A stretch of DNA of 64,000 bases from Deinandra increscens subsp. villosa. Lineage: Eukaryota > Streptophyta > Magnoliopsida > Asterales > Asteraceae. The translations under genes and the position numbers were made by a program. The DNA lies in assembly GCA_039602395.1 (NCBI GenBank), contig JBCNJP010000007.1:122484957-122548956 (forward strand), given 5' to 3'. The notes under the pieces were generated by a model. It saw nothing but the letters and a program-made list of their open reading frames with translations. It was not told the DNA's origin and did no database searches. Of the stretch, positions 23,554-35,278 are shown piece after piece; the stretch's first letter is position 1; every line of letters starts with the position of its first letter.

Positions 23554-24537
23554 TTATTGGAAAGTGTTAAAACATAACCTCTCGTATTGCGTTGACCAAC
23601 ACGCCCCGAGTTTACTTGAATCGCACTCCATCGCAACACTAAAATCCAAAACCGACACTGCTGGTGTTCTTGGCCTTTGCCTATATGACCCAGGTGCAGT
23701 TTGACCATTCTTTGACCGAGCACGAGCAAGCAGCCCGATACAAGGCTCCATCAATCTCTTCAAGTACGCATCTAAACCGACATTTATCAAATTAACACAG
23801 TCATCTGAAATAGTTAGCCTCTCACACTCCAGTTTCTCCTCCAAACGACCCCTCAAATGTCTACTATCAGGCAACTCATAACTGTTTTCACATGTAATAG
23901 TTCGCGGTCGAGAACTAGAATTATGGTGTAAAGATTTCCGGGCCGGGCCCAGTTTCAAAGAAATACCAAGAGGAGCTGTAACCGGGCTTCTGCTTTGAAT
24001 CCCAGGACTCCCAGAACCCACTTCTTCACCATCTTCAACAGATAAAACTTCAACAGGCGGTCTGCTCCCAAGAGAATGTAGTTCAGTTGGACTTTGATGG
24101 ACCTCCTGGAGCAGCTTCGGCCCGTTAGGACCGAGAGGACTAAACCGGTCCTTAAACCTGCGGTCCCGTGGAGACCGGCTCTTGCGAGGTGACAAAGGAA
24201 ATGCATCTCCATACAATGTCTGAAGACTGTTCCTTTGTGGAGCCTGTGAAACTTTGACATTGAGAGAACTTGCTACCTTCTTTATCGTCGGTGGTGGGAC
24301 CTTTGCTAGAGCAGCATTTTTCACAATCGAGGAAATTAACCGATTGTGGAGAGGGAGATTTTCCCTCCCAATTGTTCGAATGCAGAATTTGTCGAAATCG
24401 CTCTTGCTGAGCTGGAGACTGAATAGTTTGTTGAGCAAACTGAAATATTTCTCTGATCTTTGTTGTCCAATCTTTTGATACAAAAGAGCTTTTAGCTCTA
24501 ATGTATCTATTCTTGCATACTGCTGGTGTGCAACCAT
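23554..24537 (-). CDS. ADA1/TADA1-type SAGA complex subunit
   Basis: The coding region is one exon of 327 residues. The N-terminal 70 residues (RIDTLELKALLYQKIG, RSEKYFSLLNKLFSLQLSK, FDKFCIRTIGRENLPLHN) match the SAGA-Tad1/Hfi1 family, whose C-terminal part provides a histone-fold-like surface that helps assemble the SAGA histone acetyltransferase complex in the nucleus. The middle is Ser/Pro/Arg-rich and probably disordered; LTISDDCVNLINVGLDAYLKRL near the C-terminus is the conserved second block. The start is the first ATG, 15 bases into an exon whose acceptor (TTTTAG at 24553) pairs with a donor at 24982, giving a 5'-UTR intron of about 430 bp. It is convergent with the Mpv17 gene. Confidence 0.9.
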   Translation of the reverse strand: MVAHQQYARIDTLELKALLYQKIGQQRSEKYFSLLNKLFSLQLSKSDFDKFCIRTIGRENLPLHNRLISSIVKNAALAKVPPPTIKKVASSLNVKVSQAPQRNSLQTLYGDAFPLSPRKSRSPRDRRFKDRFSPLGPNGPKLLQEVHQSPTELHSLGSRPPVEVLSVEDGEEVGSGSPGIQSRSPVTAPLGISLKLGPARKSLHHNSSSRPRTITCENSYELPDSRHLRGRLEEKLECERLTISDDCVNLINVGLDAYLKRLMEPCIGLLARARSKNGQTAPGSYRQRPRTPAVSVLDFSVAMECDSSKLGACWSTQYERLCFNTFQ

Positions 24538-25129
24538 GTTATCTTTAGGTACCTAAAATCAAAACAACTTCAGACTCCAATAATACATATAAATAGGATA
24601 ATAATCAAGAATGTTTAACCACTATTTTGTAATCATATATTGTTTAGCCATTATGACACAATGAATGACATAGATTCTACTATATGTGAATCTTTATGTG
24701 AATTCGAACTAATATGTTCCCGCTACATCAACTACAGTTTCAACTCTGAAGAAAATGTTGAGAAAATACTCATAACTATATATAAAATGATTGAAGTTGT
24801 CATAAATTCTCAATTTTGTACCAAATTGATCGATAATGAGAATAAAGAATTGACGAGAACTCAAAATCATCTCTCGGTGTGAACACGAAGATAAAATCTG
24901 TAATTGATCCCGATCTACAGTGACGATTCCAATTCGATAATTCAGCGAGAAAAATAGCAATCAGATGAGAGAAAGTACCGACCTGAATCGCGATTCTTGA
25001 TTTTGGCAATCCAATTGTGTTCAGAGATTCTTCAATGATTTCTTGGAATCGGCCGGCGAGGTTACGTTTATCTTCCGATCGAGTGTTGGATTTCCGAGCA
25101 GCAATTGAAACCCTAGAATTTTAATTTAG

Positions 25130-26690
25130 GAATTGAAAACCCCCTTTCCCGAATTTTTTTGCTGGCAATGGCAATGACGATGGCTACTTATGAAGAACAA
25201 GAATTGACCTCGCTTGACAATCTTTGGGTGAATTGTAAAAGTACCCCTAAACTTAAGTCGATATTGCAAATACAGCTCTTGTTTTGGTTTTATTTCCATA
25301 TTGTCAAAATCGGATGTTTCTTTAACTAAAGAGTCAGAGCATTCATGGCAGTGTGGTAAAATGATGATTATTCAACCAAAAAATTATGGCTTAATTATTA
25401 AAAAAAATTGCCCAAAAACATAAAAGTATAATGATGGGTAACATGTCTCAAGTCTCGACTATATCATAAGCTTTAGCTGCGACACAAAACCATAAGGACG
25501 TAGTAAAACTTACAATATAATATAAACAATAAGATAATAGGCCTCGGTAATGACAAAGACCAAAGAATACAAGCACTAGCAGTTACGAAAAGAACCAGTC
25601 ATGAAAGACTCAAGACGCATCTCTCATAATTAAAAGTACTAAGATTAAGTAAGCTAAGAAGAAGCGCATGCCAAAAGAGCATACAACCGATTGGTCATTA
25701 ATGAATATATTCAGACATCAAGATGAAAAACACCATAAAGTAACTCCTAAGTCTTAACGATGACAAAACATTAATAACTCGTGTCATGAGATCCATGTCA
25801 ATTATATCAAAAAATAGCATTAGCACCATTAGAAACCCCTTTACATCAAAAGGTGAAGGAATGTCTGTGATCCTGTACGAGGGAGTCCAACCCCAATGGT
25901 AATATAAATAAAGCACTTCATCTAAGATAACGACCATCCAATAATTTTTTAGTCTTATACTTCATAATTCTCATTTGGCAGTTTAAATCGATTGTCTTAT
26001 CGGGTGGGGAGGGGGGGGGGGGTTGTTATAGAAAGAAATCAATTATGTCCAAGATGAGATTCACAGATGAGATTCACGATGTTCTTCGTTTTACATATTT
26101 TTCCCAAATCATAGCCACAATGTTTGTCATCTTCTATCACCAGTGTTACACTTATGCTTAATGACTAGGACTTGAAGGATTAAAAGGTGTAACAACAAAA
26201 CACCCTTCAAGTCTTAGCCATGAGACATTAACATCCTAGTCATGAGGCATTAGTCTGACAATGCTAACCCATTACATAATACGAGGTGTGGTGGGGGTAT
26301 GAGTGGAATGATGTGCGAGGTGTAGAATACCACACATCACTCTTATAAATAGGTGCGTTGGTTAGGCTCATTATTAAAACACCATGCGTGGGGTGAAGAT
26401 TGGGAGCCTTCGTATAACTACTTGATTTAAATAAAAATGTGTGTTTGTGTGTGTGTATATATATATATATATTAATATAAAATTCTTAATTTAATCATTA
26501 ACAAGAAGTTTATCAACCCGTGCGTTGGAGCAGGTCACTTTCTATATGTTAGTATTTTGTGTTTTTTTATTACTTGGCATTTTACATTTTTATAAACCTT
26601 AGACAACAAAAAAATATGCATATTCTAAAGTTTCTCTTATAATAGATGTTTGATAATCAAATAAAACTCCAAGATTTAATCTCCTTAATC
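25130..26690. other. Intergenic, no gene; G-run and TG/TA microsatellite
   Basis: Contents are a long G tract near 26008-26022, an imperfect hairpin around 26172-26216 (GACTTGAAGG paired with CCTTCAAGTC), and a (TG)n(TA)n microsatellite at about 26438-26472 followed by a degenerate Helitron-like AACCCGTGCGTTGGAGCAGG near 26515. No coding frame is supported. Confidence 0.5.
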
Positions 26691-26699
26691 ACGTTATGA

Positions 26700-27065
26700 A
26701 TCGATGACGGTCTCTTTTTAAAATTGGCATTGTTTCGCTCAAGCCAAATGCATCAACACCCTGTCAAAAAAAACCCACCTTGATCGCCAAAGCTTTCATA
26801 TAATTGTCATTGTCGTTCCATTAACAGAAAATGACTCTGACCGAAAAGAAAGCCCCCTGAGGTATGTTACACCAATGGGACAAAATCCCCCAAACAATAT
26901 TAGAAAAATGCACCCGGTGAAAATATGTTCGGTGGTCTCCTCAACCTCTGACAAAGAACGCACCCTGTGCTCTTGATCGTCACGTTTCTCATAGCTAGAG
27001 TAACCGTAGAAGGCAGCCTATCCAAAGTCACACGCCACACAAAGATATTAATTTATGTAGGAACC
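26700..27065 (-). pseudogene. LINE relic (zf-RVT zinc-binding region)
   Basis: On the minus strand the conceptual translation gives INIFVWRVTLDRLPSTVTL, then MRNVTIKSTGCVLCQ and, after a frameshift, EETTEHIFTGC. This is the zinc-binding domain found C-terminal to plant LINE reverse transcriptases (F.WR...DRLPT, C..C, E..HIF..C). Frameshifts and missing ends show it is dead. Confidence 0.75.
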
Positions 27066-27289
27066 GCAGAGCACGATAGTAATGTCTAACATCACTATTT
27101 GATTAATATATCTAATCACAAGCACACATAATTGGCAAGAAGCAATATGTCAAAATAAGTATCACTCTTGCCCAATTAGACAAACAATCTAGCGGTATGT
27201 CAAAATAAGTATCACTCTTGCTCTATATATCTTTTTTTTAAAGTTATTCATCTACCCCATATAAATCAATGATTTAACGATAGAGTTGG

Positions 27290-27885
27290 TTCATCTAAAA
27301 AGGCTTTTTATTTTAAAAATGATTTTTAAATGCTCATAAATCGGCTCAAACAAAAACAAACACCGTCTGAACTCATTTTAGCGGCATTGAATCCAGCTCC
27401 CCGAAATCTGTGATATTCACTTTTTAGGGTTTAGCCTTTAAGTTATATAGTTTACGTTTTCTAGCTCACTGTGTCTTTCTACTCATCATTGTGTATCTTT
27501 TGCTCGTCATTGTTTTTTAGGGCTTAGCTTTATGATTTATGATTTAGGGCTTAGAGTATAGTTATAGGGTTTAGCTTTTAGGTTATAAAATTTGGATCTT
27601 CGAGCTCATTATGTTTTTATGTTTGTCATTCTCTTTTTTGTTCGTCATTGTTTTTTAGGGTTTAGCTTTTAGGTTTTAATATTTATGTTTTCCAACCATT
27701 GTGTATTTTTGCTCACCATCGTGGCCTTCTGTTCGTCATTGTTTTTTTGGGTTGAACTTCAAATATTGGATTTAGGGTTTGAGACTTGACAAAACAGTTC
27801 TAACGCCGATGGAAAGAGTTCAATTGAGTCGGTTTATGAGTTTTTTAAAAACCCCTTTTAGGCTTTTTAGAATAATCCAAACCCT
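27290..27885. repeat. Inverted-repeat block enclosing degenerate TTTAGGGTTTAG repeats
   Basis: The left end (TCTAAAAAGGCTTTTT, then CTCATAAATCGGCTCAA) pairs with the reverse complement of the right end (TCTAAAAAGCCT, then CTCATAAACCGACTCAA). Inside, about 27425-27775 has several diverged copies of a unit with TTAGGGTTTAGCTTTTAGGTT and GCTCGTCATTGTTTTTTAGG. It looks like an old fold-back transposon, but no TSD was found. From 27886 to 28200 nothing more is seen than the 3' flank of the transporter gene. Confidence 0.6.
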
Positions 27886-28201
27886 TAAACAATATATTCA
27901 AAAGATTGATGTGGAGTGTTGATTAACATCGAGTATGTGAGTTGGTTTTCTATTTGCAATTTTCTCTAGGCAAAACTAAATTAGTTTCACAGGGTTTTAA
28001 GAACATACATCGAAGCCATCAAACTTCAATTCCTACGGAGACAAATGATATGAAACAAACAACACAAATAAAACAATATAACAATACTAGATACAACCAT
28101 CATTCTAATCTGGCTTTTTAAATACAACAAGAATGTAGTAGGAGACTGACCATATGTCGAAAAATCTAAAACCAACTTTCATTCTCCTCCGGGTTATGTT
28201 T

Positions 28202-30430
28202 CTATGTTTCAGATGCTTTTTTCGCCTCAGAAGATGATGAACCGGATAGCAGGCTAACCACAGCTTCATCGCCCACGTGCAGGGTCAAGTTTTCATGGTC
28301 TTCGTGATCTGTAGAATTTACATCCTCATCAGAAGTAAAGTGAGCCCACTTCTTATTTTTCATGTGAATGATGGCTGGGTACAAAACGAACCCGAGAACA
28401 AGAACTACACCGGTCACTAGAAATGTTCTTGCGGATGCTAAACACATAACGAGCACGAGTAAAAAAGCAGGAGGTACACACAGCATTGCTGCACTGAATG
28501 TTTTGAGAGGAACTTTATAAGGTCTGTGAAGATCTGGTTTCTTTACTCTCAGTTTTATAAAGGCTGCAAATTCAAACAGCATTCCAATTGCATAAAGAAA
28601 GTTGAGAAGTTCCAAGATTTCTTGAAAACTCATCCATGATAAGAAGATCACACCAGTGGCTGAGCATAGTATGCTGATGGTGGGCGTCCCAAACTTCGAC
28701 CTACAAGATTTAGACATTTCAATACCAGAAACAAGAAATCTTGAACTACAGTTGAGTAACGATCCTATAACATTCAAGATTAAACTATAAAGATCCAAAA
28801 TTTGAACTTTGAAACTTGGTTTAAATTAGCTAGGGGTGCTACAGAAATCACCTTATATATAAAATTATTAGATTTTAATAATCTCAACTATTGTCTATTG
28901 GCTGATAATAATCTCACATTTGTTTTTTCCTACAATAAACCTAGCTTTTCAACTATTGGAAAAGAACAAACCTCCATTAAGAAATAGTTACCCTCTGTTA
29001 AAAAAAGTTAACTTTTTGATGCCCGGGCATCACAAATTCACAATATCGTCTTATGTGCCATGTTTTTATGATTGGGCTGAAACACAACGGTTTTTTATTT
29101 TTAGAATTTTTGTATGTTTAGATGCAAAGAAAGGTTTTTTATCCGCTTGTAAAAGAATGTTGTGTTTGGATTTTTTTTCACAGCTATAAAAACATGTCAC
29201 ATAAGACGTTCACTTTTTATTAGCGAAAGGTATGTTATTTTCCAATAGTCGAAAAGTTAGGTTTATTGCAGGGGAAAAACAAAAGTGGAATTATTATCGA
29301 CAAATAGATAATACTTGGTATTATTTATCGACCAATAGATGATAGTTGGTATTATTAAATCCAATAATCCTTATATATATCATTAGGAATAAGGAATGAT
29401 ATAATATCAAACAATTAAGCAGTAATGAAGAGTGAAGACATACATACCTTGAAGCAAATACAGAAGGAAGCATCCCCATTTCACTCATACCAAGAAGTTG
29501 AAAAGCATCACTACTCATTTCAGCTTCAAACAGCCCTAAGTTAGACATGGCAGAAGCAGCTTGAATCCACCATTTAAGCCAAGACCCCCCAATCAACATC
29601 CCAACTTCAGCAAAATACCCATCACTCCAATCCCTATAATCCGATTCAATCGACCCCGTTCCCGCCAAAAGCGGGATCAAATACGAACAAACAACAAGTA
29701 TAACAGCACCATAAAGCGCCTTCGGAAACGTCCTGCTGGGATCTTCAACCTCACCAGCAAGTGTACTAGCTTTATCCCAATAATTCAAGTTCCAAAACAT
29801 GCTGTTGAAATACCCCCTCCATTCGACTTTCTTGAAATCGATCGACACCCATCTTTTCGGCCTGATTTTCGGGATCGAAAGAACACTCATCACCACAAAT
29901 GGTAACAGTGAGAAACTAGCAAGAACAACAGCAGATGTTCCCACAATATGTAACCCTCTGTAGTTCAAATAAGTTAACAAAACAGTTATAGCTAACAGAG
30001 CTGGGATTCTAGCATACAATTGGTCAAAAATTGGGAGTGAATGCTTAAGGTAATCAAGAAATAAAACAGGATAAAGTGCATTATCCATAACCCCACTAAA
30101 CCATTTCCAAAACCCTTCTTGGAAACCCCAAAATGGGCCAAAAGCTGATGAAATCCAGATGACATAACCGCCGTTTTTGGGGAAGCTAGTGGCTAGTTCA
30201 GCGGTAACTAGGGCTTCTGGGATGCTCCAAAAGAGGGGGAAAATCAAGAACCCTAATAATGAAAGTAAAGCACCACCTCCTGCTCTGACTGAATCTTCGA
30301 CACCAAATGGGCCACCTGAAACTTCGTAGAAAATGAGGGCGATTAGAGGTAATAAAGTTAGTTTAGGGTTTGATTTGTTATCTGGGGTGTTGTGATCGTT
30401 GTTCAAGATTGTGTTTTTGGTTCCACCCAT
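28202..30430 (-). CDS. LAT/PUT-type polyamine or amino-acid transporter (APC superfamily)
   Basis: Two coding exons, 30430-29448 and 28700-28202, join in frame (TTCAAG/GTATGT donor, TTGTAG/GTCGAA acceptor) to give 493 residues. TM1 carries LIFYEVSGGPFGVEDSVRA, the signature of the plant LAT/PUT group that includes RMV1. Further landmarks are FPLFWSIPEALVTAELATSFP, NGGYVIWI, DNALYPVLFLDYL, FWNLNYWDKASTLAGEVEDP and EMSSDAFQLLGMSEMGMLP. About 12 hydrophobic segments are expected and the acidic C-terminal tail is cytosolic. Known members import polyamines, thiamine or paraquat at the plasma membrane or endomembranes; substrate cannot be told here. The start is the first in-frame ATG; the frame is open 43 codons further but without an ATG. 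The intron carries a Mutator-like MITE. Confidence 0.92.
28862..29370. mobile_element. Mutator-like fold-back MITE in the transporter intron, 509 bp, 9-bp TSD
   Basis: TTATATATA flanks both sides (28853-28861 and 29371-29379). The ends form a long inverted repeat: left AAATTATTAGATTTTAATAA, right (complement) GGATTATTGGATTTAATAAT, with CTATTG blocks also pairing. A second inner inverted pair (TCGACTATTGG-type) extends the fold. It fills most of the single coding intron (28701-29447). Similar in design to the 11.1-kb element but more diverged, so older. Confidence 0.8.
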
Positions 30431-31028
30431 CCAGAAAGGTAGGATTTTGAACGATCTTGGAGAGTTTGATCTTGAAGATGCTATGTGATCACCATGTTCT
30501 TGATTGATTGGAAGGTTTTGTGATTTGTGAATATGGGTTTTGATTGTTGGTGGAATCAAGTGAATCTGCAGATGGAATCAAGATGAGTTTGATTGTTGAA
30601 TTTTCAAATATGAAATATGAGATGTTTATTTTTGACGGTTTCTTTGGATTGAAGCTGGTGATCACCTTGACTTTGTGGATAACAACAGGTTGAGATTGTT
30701 TCTCCCATATCTTACTAATATTTTATTGGGTTTTATTTAATTAAATTTAGTAAACAAAACAATTAAAAAAACCACGAGAATCACGTGAAGAGATGTCCTT
30801 TTATTTTGGAATGATGATTATTTACAATAATCAAGAATCAAGATTATGAGATGAAAGGTTTTGCACTTTTGCTATAGGGTAATTTGATGCAGTACAAGTA
30901 CAGTTAGAGGAGTTAACGGTTTAGTTTTAAAATCGTATAACCGTTTAAACAATTAGTATGGTTTTAATGTTTTATGATCGATAATTTTCTTTTAGCTTTC
31001 AGTTGATCGGTTTTAAAAGTTACCAGTA
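30431..31028. other. Transporter 5' flank
   Basis: This probably contains the leader of the transporter gene; CATCTGCAG at about 30566 on the minus strand could be a 5'-UTR intron acceptor. No clear TATA box. Nothing else is recognisable. Confidence 0.35.
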
Positions 31029-31042
31029 ACATGTCACTTGAC

Positions 31043-31193
31043 GGTCAATGATCCCTTGTTCTAGTGGTTGGGGGGGGGGGGGGGTAAGGTTTTGTCCTAT
31101 TTGGAGGTCATGGGTTCAATCGCTAACAATGGTGTTACAAGTGTAGTTTAGGAGTAGATAATAGGGTGTGTGTGTTAGTCGTTCAAAAAAAAA
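31043..31193 (+). mobile_element. SINE, 151 bp, 14-bp TSD
   Basis: The flanks ACATGTCACTTGAC (31029-31042) and ACATGTTACTTGAC (31194-31207) differ at one base. Inside are CTAGTGGTTGG (box A-like), a G-run of about 15, GGGTTCAATC (box B-like) and a 3' GTCGTTCAAAAAAAAAA tail like that of the 17.6-kb SINE. Confidence 0.8.
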
Positions 31194-31773
31194 ACATGTT
31201 ACTTGACTCTTTCATCTTCCCCTTCTTTTTCAATTCTCGCAAATTAGTTTGACAATCAACATATTGTAGTGATTCAAACATTAACGACAACGATGAAGAT
31301 GAGGTTAGGATTGGGGCTTTGTTGACTTCAAATGGAATTAGGTGCGTTTCGTACATGATATTGGTTTAATTTACTCTAAATTAAGAATGATTTGGTTTAT
31401 TAATCATGATGATTGATGTATGCAATTCTTTCAAACCAAATCGAGGTATTTACTAATTAACGACTTAGTATGGATGAAAGATTTAATAAAGAAATGCGAG
31501 AAGTAGGTAAAGTATAAATAAGGAAAGGCTAAGCTTTGGATAAGCTTTTAGATACTAAGATTTTTACTAGTGGATTGAATTAAATTGAATATGTTAAAAT
31601 GCTTTTAAAACGGAGAAATCAAATCAAAATCAAAGTGTTAGTAACGATTTGGAATGATTTGATTTTAAATTTCAACTATCCGGTTTGAGTTTTTTTTAAT
31701 AAGCAAACACTTACATTCTTACATTTAGCTTTCATGTTTGACTCAAATACAGGTAAAACCAAACCGTTACTAA

Positions 31774-32966
31774 GGGGTTGTTTGATGACCACTTACTGGG
31801 TCTAGTAAGTAGGGCTGTAAACGAACCGAAATTTCATGAAATGTTCGTGAAATCGTTGGGGCGGGAGTTCGTTTGTGTTCGTTCGTTTACTAAATGTAAA
31901 TGGACAAACACAAACAAAAAATCTCGTTCGTCTAGCTTAACAAACGAAAACGAAAAAAGTCCACGTTCGTTCAAATGTGTTCGTGAACGTTCGGTAAGTG
32001 TGTTCATGAATGTTCGTTTGTATACGTTCGTTTGTGTTTGTTTGTACAATCCGTTTGTGTTTGTTTGTTTGTTTGTAATATTGCTACCTTCAATAATATT
32101 TTTTAATAATAATTATCATTAATTATTAATCTTCCTAATTCCTAAATAGTAAATACTAATAATCCTATCCTTTCAAAAAAAAAATTATTCCTAATAATCC
32201 TCACATCTACCATCGCAGATTCACAATCACTTCTCCACTAAATTAGGATTTAATTCTCCACCATTTCACCAACGCCTCCACGAATCTAGTACGGGCATCC
32301 GACTCCACCTCTATTCACCGCTTCCACGCTTTCGGCATCCACAGACCACCGTTTCAACTTCACCTCCAGTCTCCGCCTCACCGGACCGCCCGCCGCCATC
32401 CACTGTGTCGCCAGTCTATAATTTATCCAGTCCTCCACCTCCCTTCTACTTGGATGTTGTTATCAAATGGTCAAACGGGTCAATTTGTAGATGTGAATCT
32501 TGATCTTTGGTAAAGTTTATATTCGTTTGGTTTGTTTGTTTCATTTGGTTTGTTTGGTTCGTTTGGTTTGTTTGGTTCGGTTCGTTTGGTTCATTTGTCT
32601 AGAAATGTAAGAAAATAACAAACAAACACAAACAAACACAAACAAACACAAACAAAGCTCTCTAGTTAACAAATGAACACAAACAAAAAATATTGTTCGG
32701 CTATTTGTTTGTGTTCGTTCGGTTGTCCGATAACAGGTTAACAAACAAACACAAACATGTCTTGTTCGTGTTCGTTTGGTTCGTTAACAGCCCTACCAGT
32801 AAGAGCTGTCTGCTGACCCGGTAAGTGGTCAGTCTGTTTGTTTGACCCAAAAATACATCTTACTCGATCAATCACCTCTTACCCACCCTTTAAAATACCT
32901 CTTACTCGGTAAAAGATTCTAAAATCTCTTACTCGGTCCTCCATACCCAGTTTATCAAACACATCC
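31774..32966. mobile_element. Tourist-like MITE split by a nested hAT element
   Basis: The ends GGGGTTGTTTGATGACC and (complement) GGATGTGTTTGATAAAC are flanked by TAA at 31771-31773 and 32967-32969. The interior has inverted CTTACTGGG/CGGTAAG-type motifs. Removing the hAT element (31810-32795) and one TSD copy leaves about 200 bp, a normal MITE size. Confidence 0.7.
31810..32795. mobile_element. hAT element, 986 bp, 8-bp TSD, nested in the Tourist-like MITE
   Basis: The ends TAGGGCTGTAAACGAACC and (complement) TAGGGCTGTTAACGAACC are flanked by CTAGTAAG and CCAGTAAG (7 of 8 identical). Subterminal regions are dense in CGTTCG/GTTTGTTTG repeats in opposite orientations. The middle (about 32200-32500) is GC- and CT-rich and exon-like, unlike the ends, and may be captured host DNA. 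There is no transposase ORF; the short ORFs here are repeat-derived. Confidence 0.85.
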
Positions 32967-32983
32967 TAAGTTAGTTTGATGTT

Positions 32984-34221
32984 TTTTCTTTGAACAGCGG
33001 TATGAATATATAATAAACAACTAGCCCAAAACAGAGTTAGAGAATTATAAAGAAAGCATAGGATTAAAGATCCAATCATCCCAATGCATCACAACCTTTA
33101 TGATCCCTAGAAGTGAACCACGAAAAAAGAGTAAAAAATAATTAAATCAAAGAGATCGCTGTTCCGAATTTTACTTGGTTGAAATATAAAGAGATTTCGG
33201 GTCTTTGAAACTAGCCACCATGCAATGTACATGATAGTAAGAAAAAAGTCTTTCTTGATCCGCGAGGCCGTATAGTTTTCAATGGCACTAAAGAGAGAAT
33301 GAAGATCCGAAGGCTATGAGCAATCCACATCTAACCATGCCTTAAGCTGAGCCAACACTTTGAAAAAATATCGCATTCCCCAAACAAATGAGCCCAAGAT
33401 TCAACACGAGAATTACAAATAGGACATAAAATCGAATGCACTTCAATCCCACATTTAGAAAGGTTAAGACGGGTTGGTAAGCGATCCAAAAAAACTGTCT
33501 CGAAATAAATGTTAATTTTTTTGGGATATACCTCAACCATTTCGTAGCAAAATGACCCATAACCCCCCCCCCCCCCCCCCAAGTTGACTTGGCTAAGCAA
33601 ATCCGAAAAAAGAACGAATTGTTCTTCTTTAATGCCCCCTCTAACCATCCTACACCAACACCAAGTCCATGAACCATTATTACGATATTTGTAAATGAGG
33701 CCATCCTTATTAAGCGACAGAGCGAATAATCTATGGAACCAGTCCTGCAAAGTAAAATCTCCCACCTAAATGTCCTTCCAAAATTTAGTATCATTCCCGT
33801 TACCAACACATTTGCAAACCGTATTGTGTGGAACGTAATTCAACTTATGACAGAAGTCGCACGCTTTCACAATCCGGCTCCAAATACTAGTAAGTTTACC
33901 ACCTCGAAAATCACCAATTCTATCCCCGTGAATGGCTTTGATGAGACGAACCAAAGAGAATCTCTGCAAGAAACGAATCTCCTCTTCCATTTGTAGAGAA
34001 GAGCCAAATTCATGGCGTAAAGACTACCAATACCAAGGCCTCAATGATCTCTACAATATAGAGTAAGTGCCCAATTAACCCAACAAGTTTTCTTTTCCTT
34101 TTCATCAATACCCCAAAATAAATTTGAACGGATTGATTCAAGCACATTATTGACTTTGGATGGAAGAAGAAAAAGAGAAAAATAATATGAGCCACGAGAA
34201 CCCAAGACCGAGGAAACAAGT
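32984..34221 (-). pseudogene. 5'-truncated LINE with 14-bp TSD
   Basis: GTTAGTTTGATGTT occurs at 32970-32983 and 34222-34235. The minus-strand insert ends in GCTGTTCAAAGAAAA next to the left TSD, as expected for target-primed insertion. The conceptual protein, broken by frameshifts, runs GLGIGSLYAMNLALL, then FWKDI, then KINIYFETVFLDRLPTRLNL, CPICNSRVESWAHLFGEC, i.e. the C-terminal RT and zinc-binding parts of a plant LINE. A run of about 18 C near 33558 lies in the coding part and breaks the frame. Confidence 0.88.
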
Positions 34222-34287
34222 GTTAGTTTGATGTTCTACTTTTAACAACAACAACTAGATTTTCTAATTACACATATATTTTACATG

Positions 34288-35268
34288 GGGAGAAGTTCAA
34301 ATGAAAAGTTTGTTTTAGGTAAGAAGGATAAGAAGGATTTTCATCCATTGGATCTTGATCTAATAAAAAAGGAAGGAGGGGTATTTTAGTCTTAGCCACT
34401 TTTGTTGACTTTTTATCTAATTCCCTCATTTTCTTTAAACATTCATAACTTTCACATACGACATTATTTTTTTAAAAAAATTACACCATAAAAACGAGCA
34501 TTTTTTTTTATCTTTAAAACGCATATAGTGTTGCTATATAAAAAATAAAAAAAAAATTACTCTTTCGATTTTTGACACATCATTGTGTCATTGTGTCAAA
34601 ATGTTCAGATCATTGTGTCATTGTGTCGTCGTGTCAAAAGTATATATAGTGTTGCTATATATAAAATTAAATACTCTTTCGGCTTTTGTCATCATATGAA
34701 ACAATGATCTGAACATTTTGACACATCATTGTGTCATTGTGTCAAAATGTTCAGATCATTGTGTCATTGTGTCGTCGTGTCAAAAGTATATATATTGTGC
34801 TGCTATATATAAAATTTTAAAAAATTACTCTTTCGGTTTTTAACACCATATGACACAATGATCTGAACATTTTGACACAATATTACACAATGATCTGAAT
34901 ATTTTGACACAATGACACAATGACATAATGATCTGAATATTTTGATACAATCGAAAGAGTAAAAAAAAAATTAATTTTTTATATATCAACACTATACGCG
35001 TTTTAAAGATAAAAAAACGCTCGTTTTTATGGTGTAATTTTTTTTTTTAAAAATAATGTCGTATCTAAAAGTTATGAAGGTTTAAAAAATGGGGGGAATT
35101 TGATAAAAAGTCAAAAATACCCTTCCATCTTTGATTTTCTTTAGTTTTTCGCTATAATTTACCCAGGAAAATTTTAAGCCATAGATCTTCATTTAATTAA
35201 AGATCTAATGGCTATGATTCCTTCTTATCCTTCTTATCCAAACTAAACTTCTCACAATAACCTCACCC
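34288..35268. mobile_element. Mutator-like element, 981 bp, 10-bp flanking duplication
   Basis: ATTTTACATG lies on both sides (34278-34287 and 35269-35278). The ends begin GGGGAGAAGTT.. and (complement) GGGTGAGG.., both leading into TAAGAAGGATAAGAAGGA, an inverted pair of 30+ bp. Longer subterminal arms also pair (CATTATTTTTTTAAAAAAAT region with its complement near 35040). The centre has repeated GTGTCATTGTGTC/GACACAATGACAC units in both orientations. There is no ORF. Confidence 0.87.
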
Positions 35269-35278
35269 ATTTTACATG

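Noticed and set aside
30431..30559. N-terminal extension of the transporter from 30559
   Set aside because: The frame is open but starts at TTG and contains no ATG before 30430; family proteins have short, variable N-termini.
34560..34930. CRISPR-like array of GTGTCATTGTGTC units
   Set aside because: Repeats are irregular, present in both orientations and inside a Mutator-like element; this is a plant genome.
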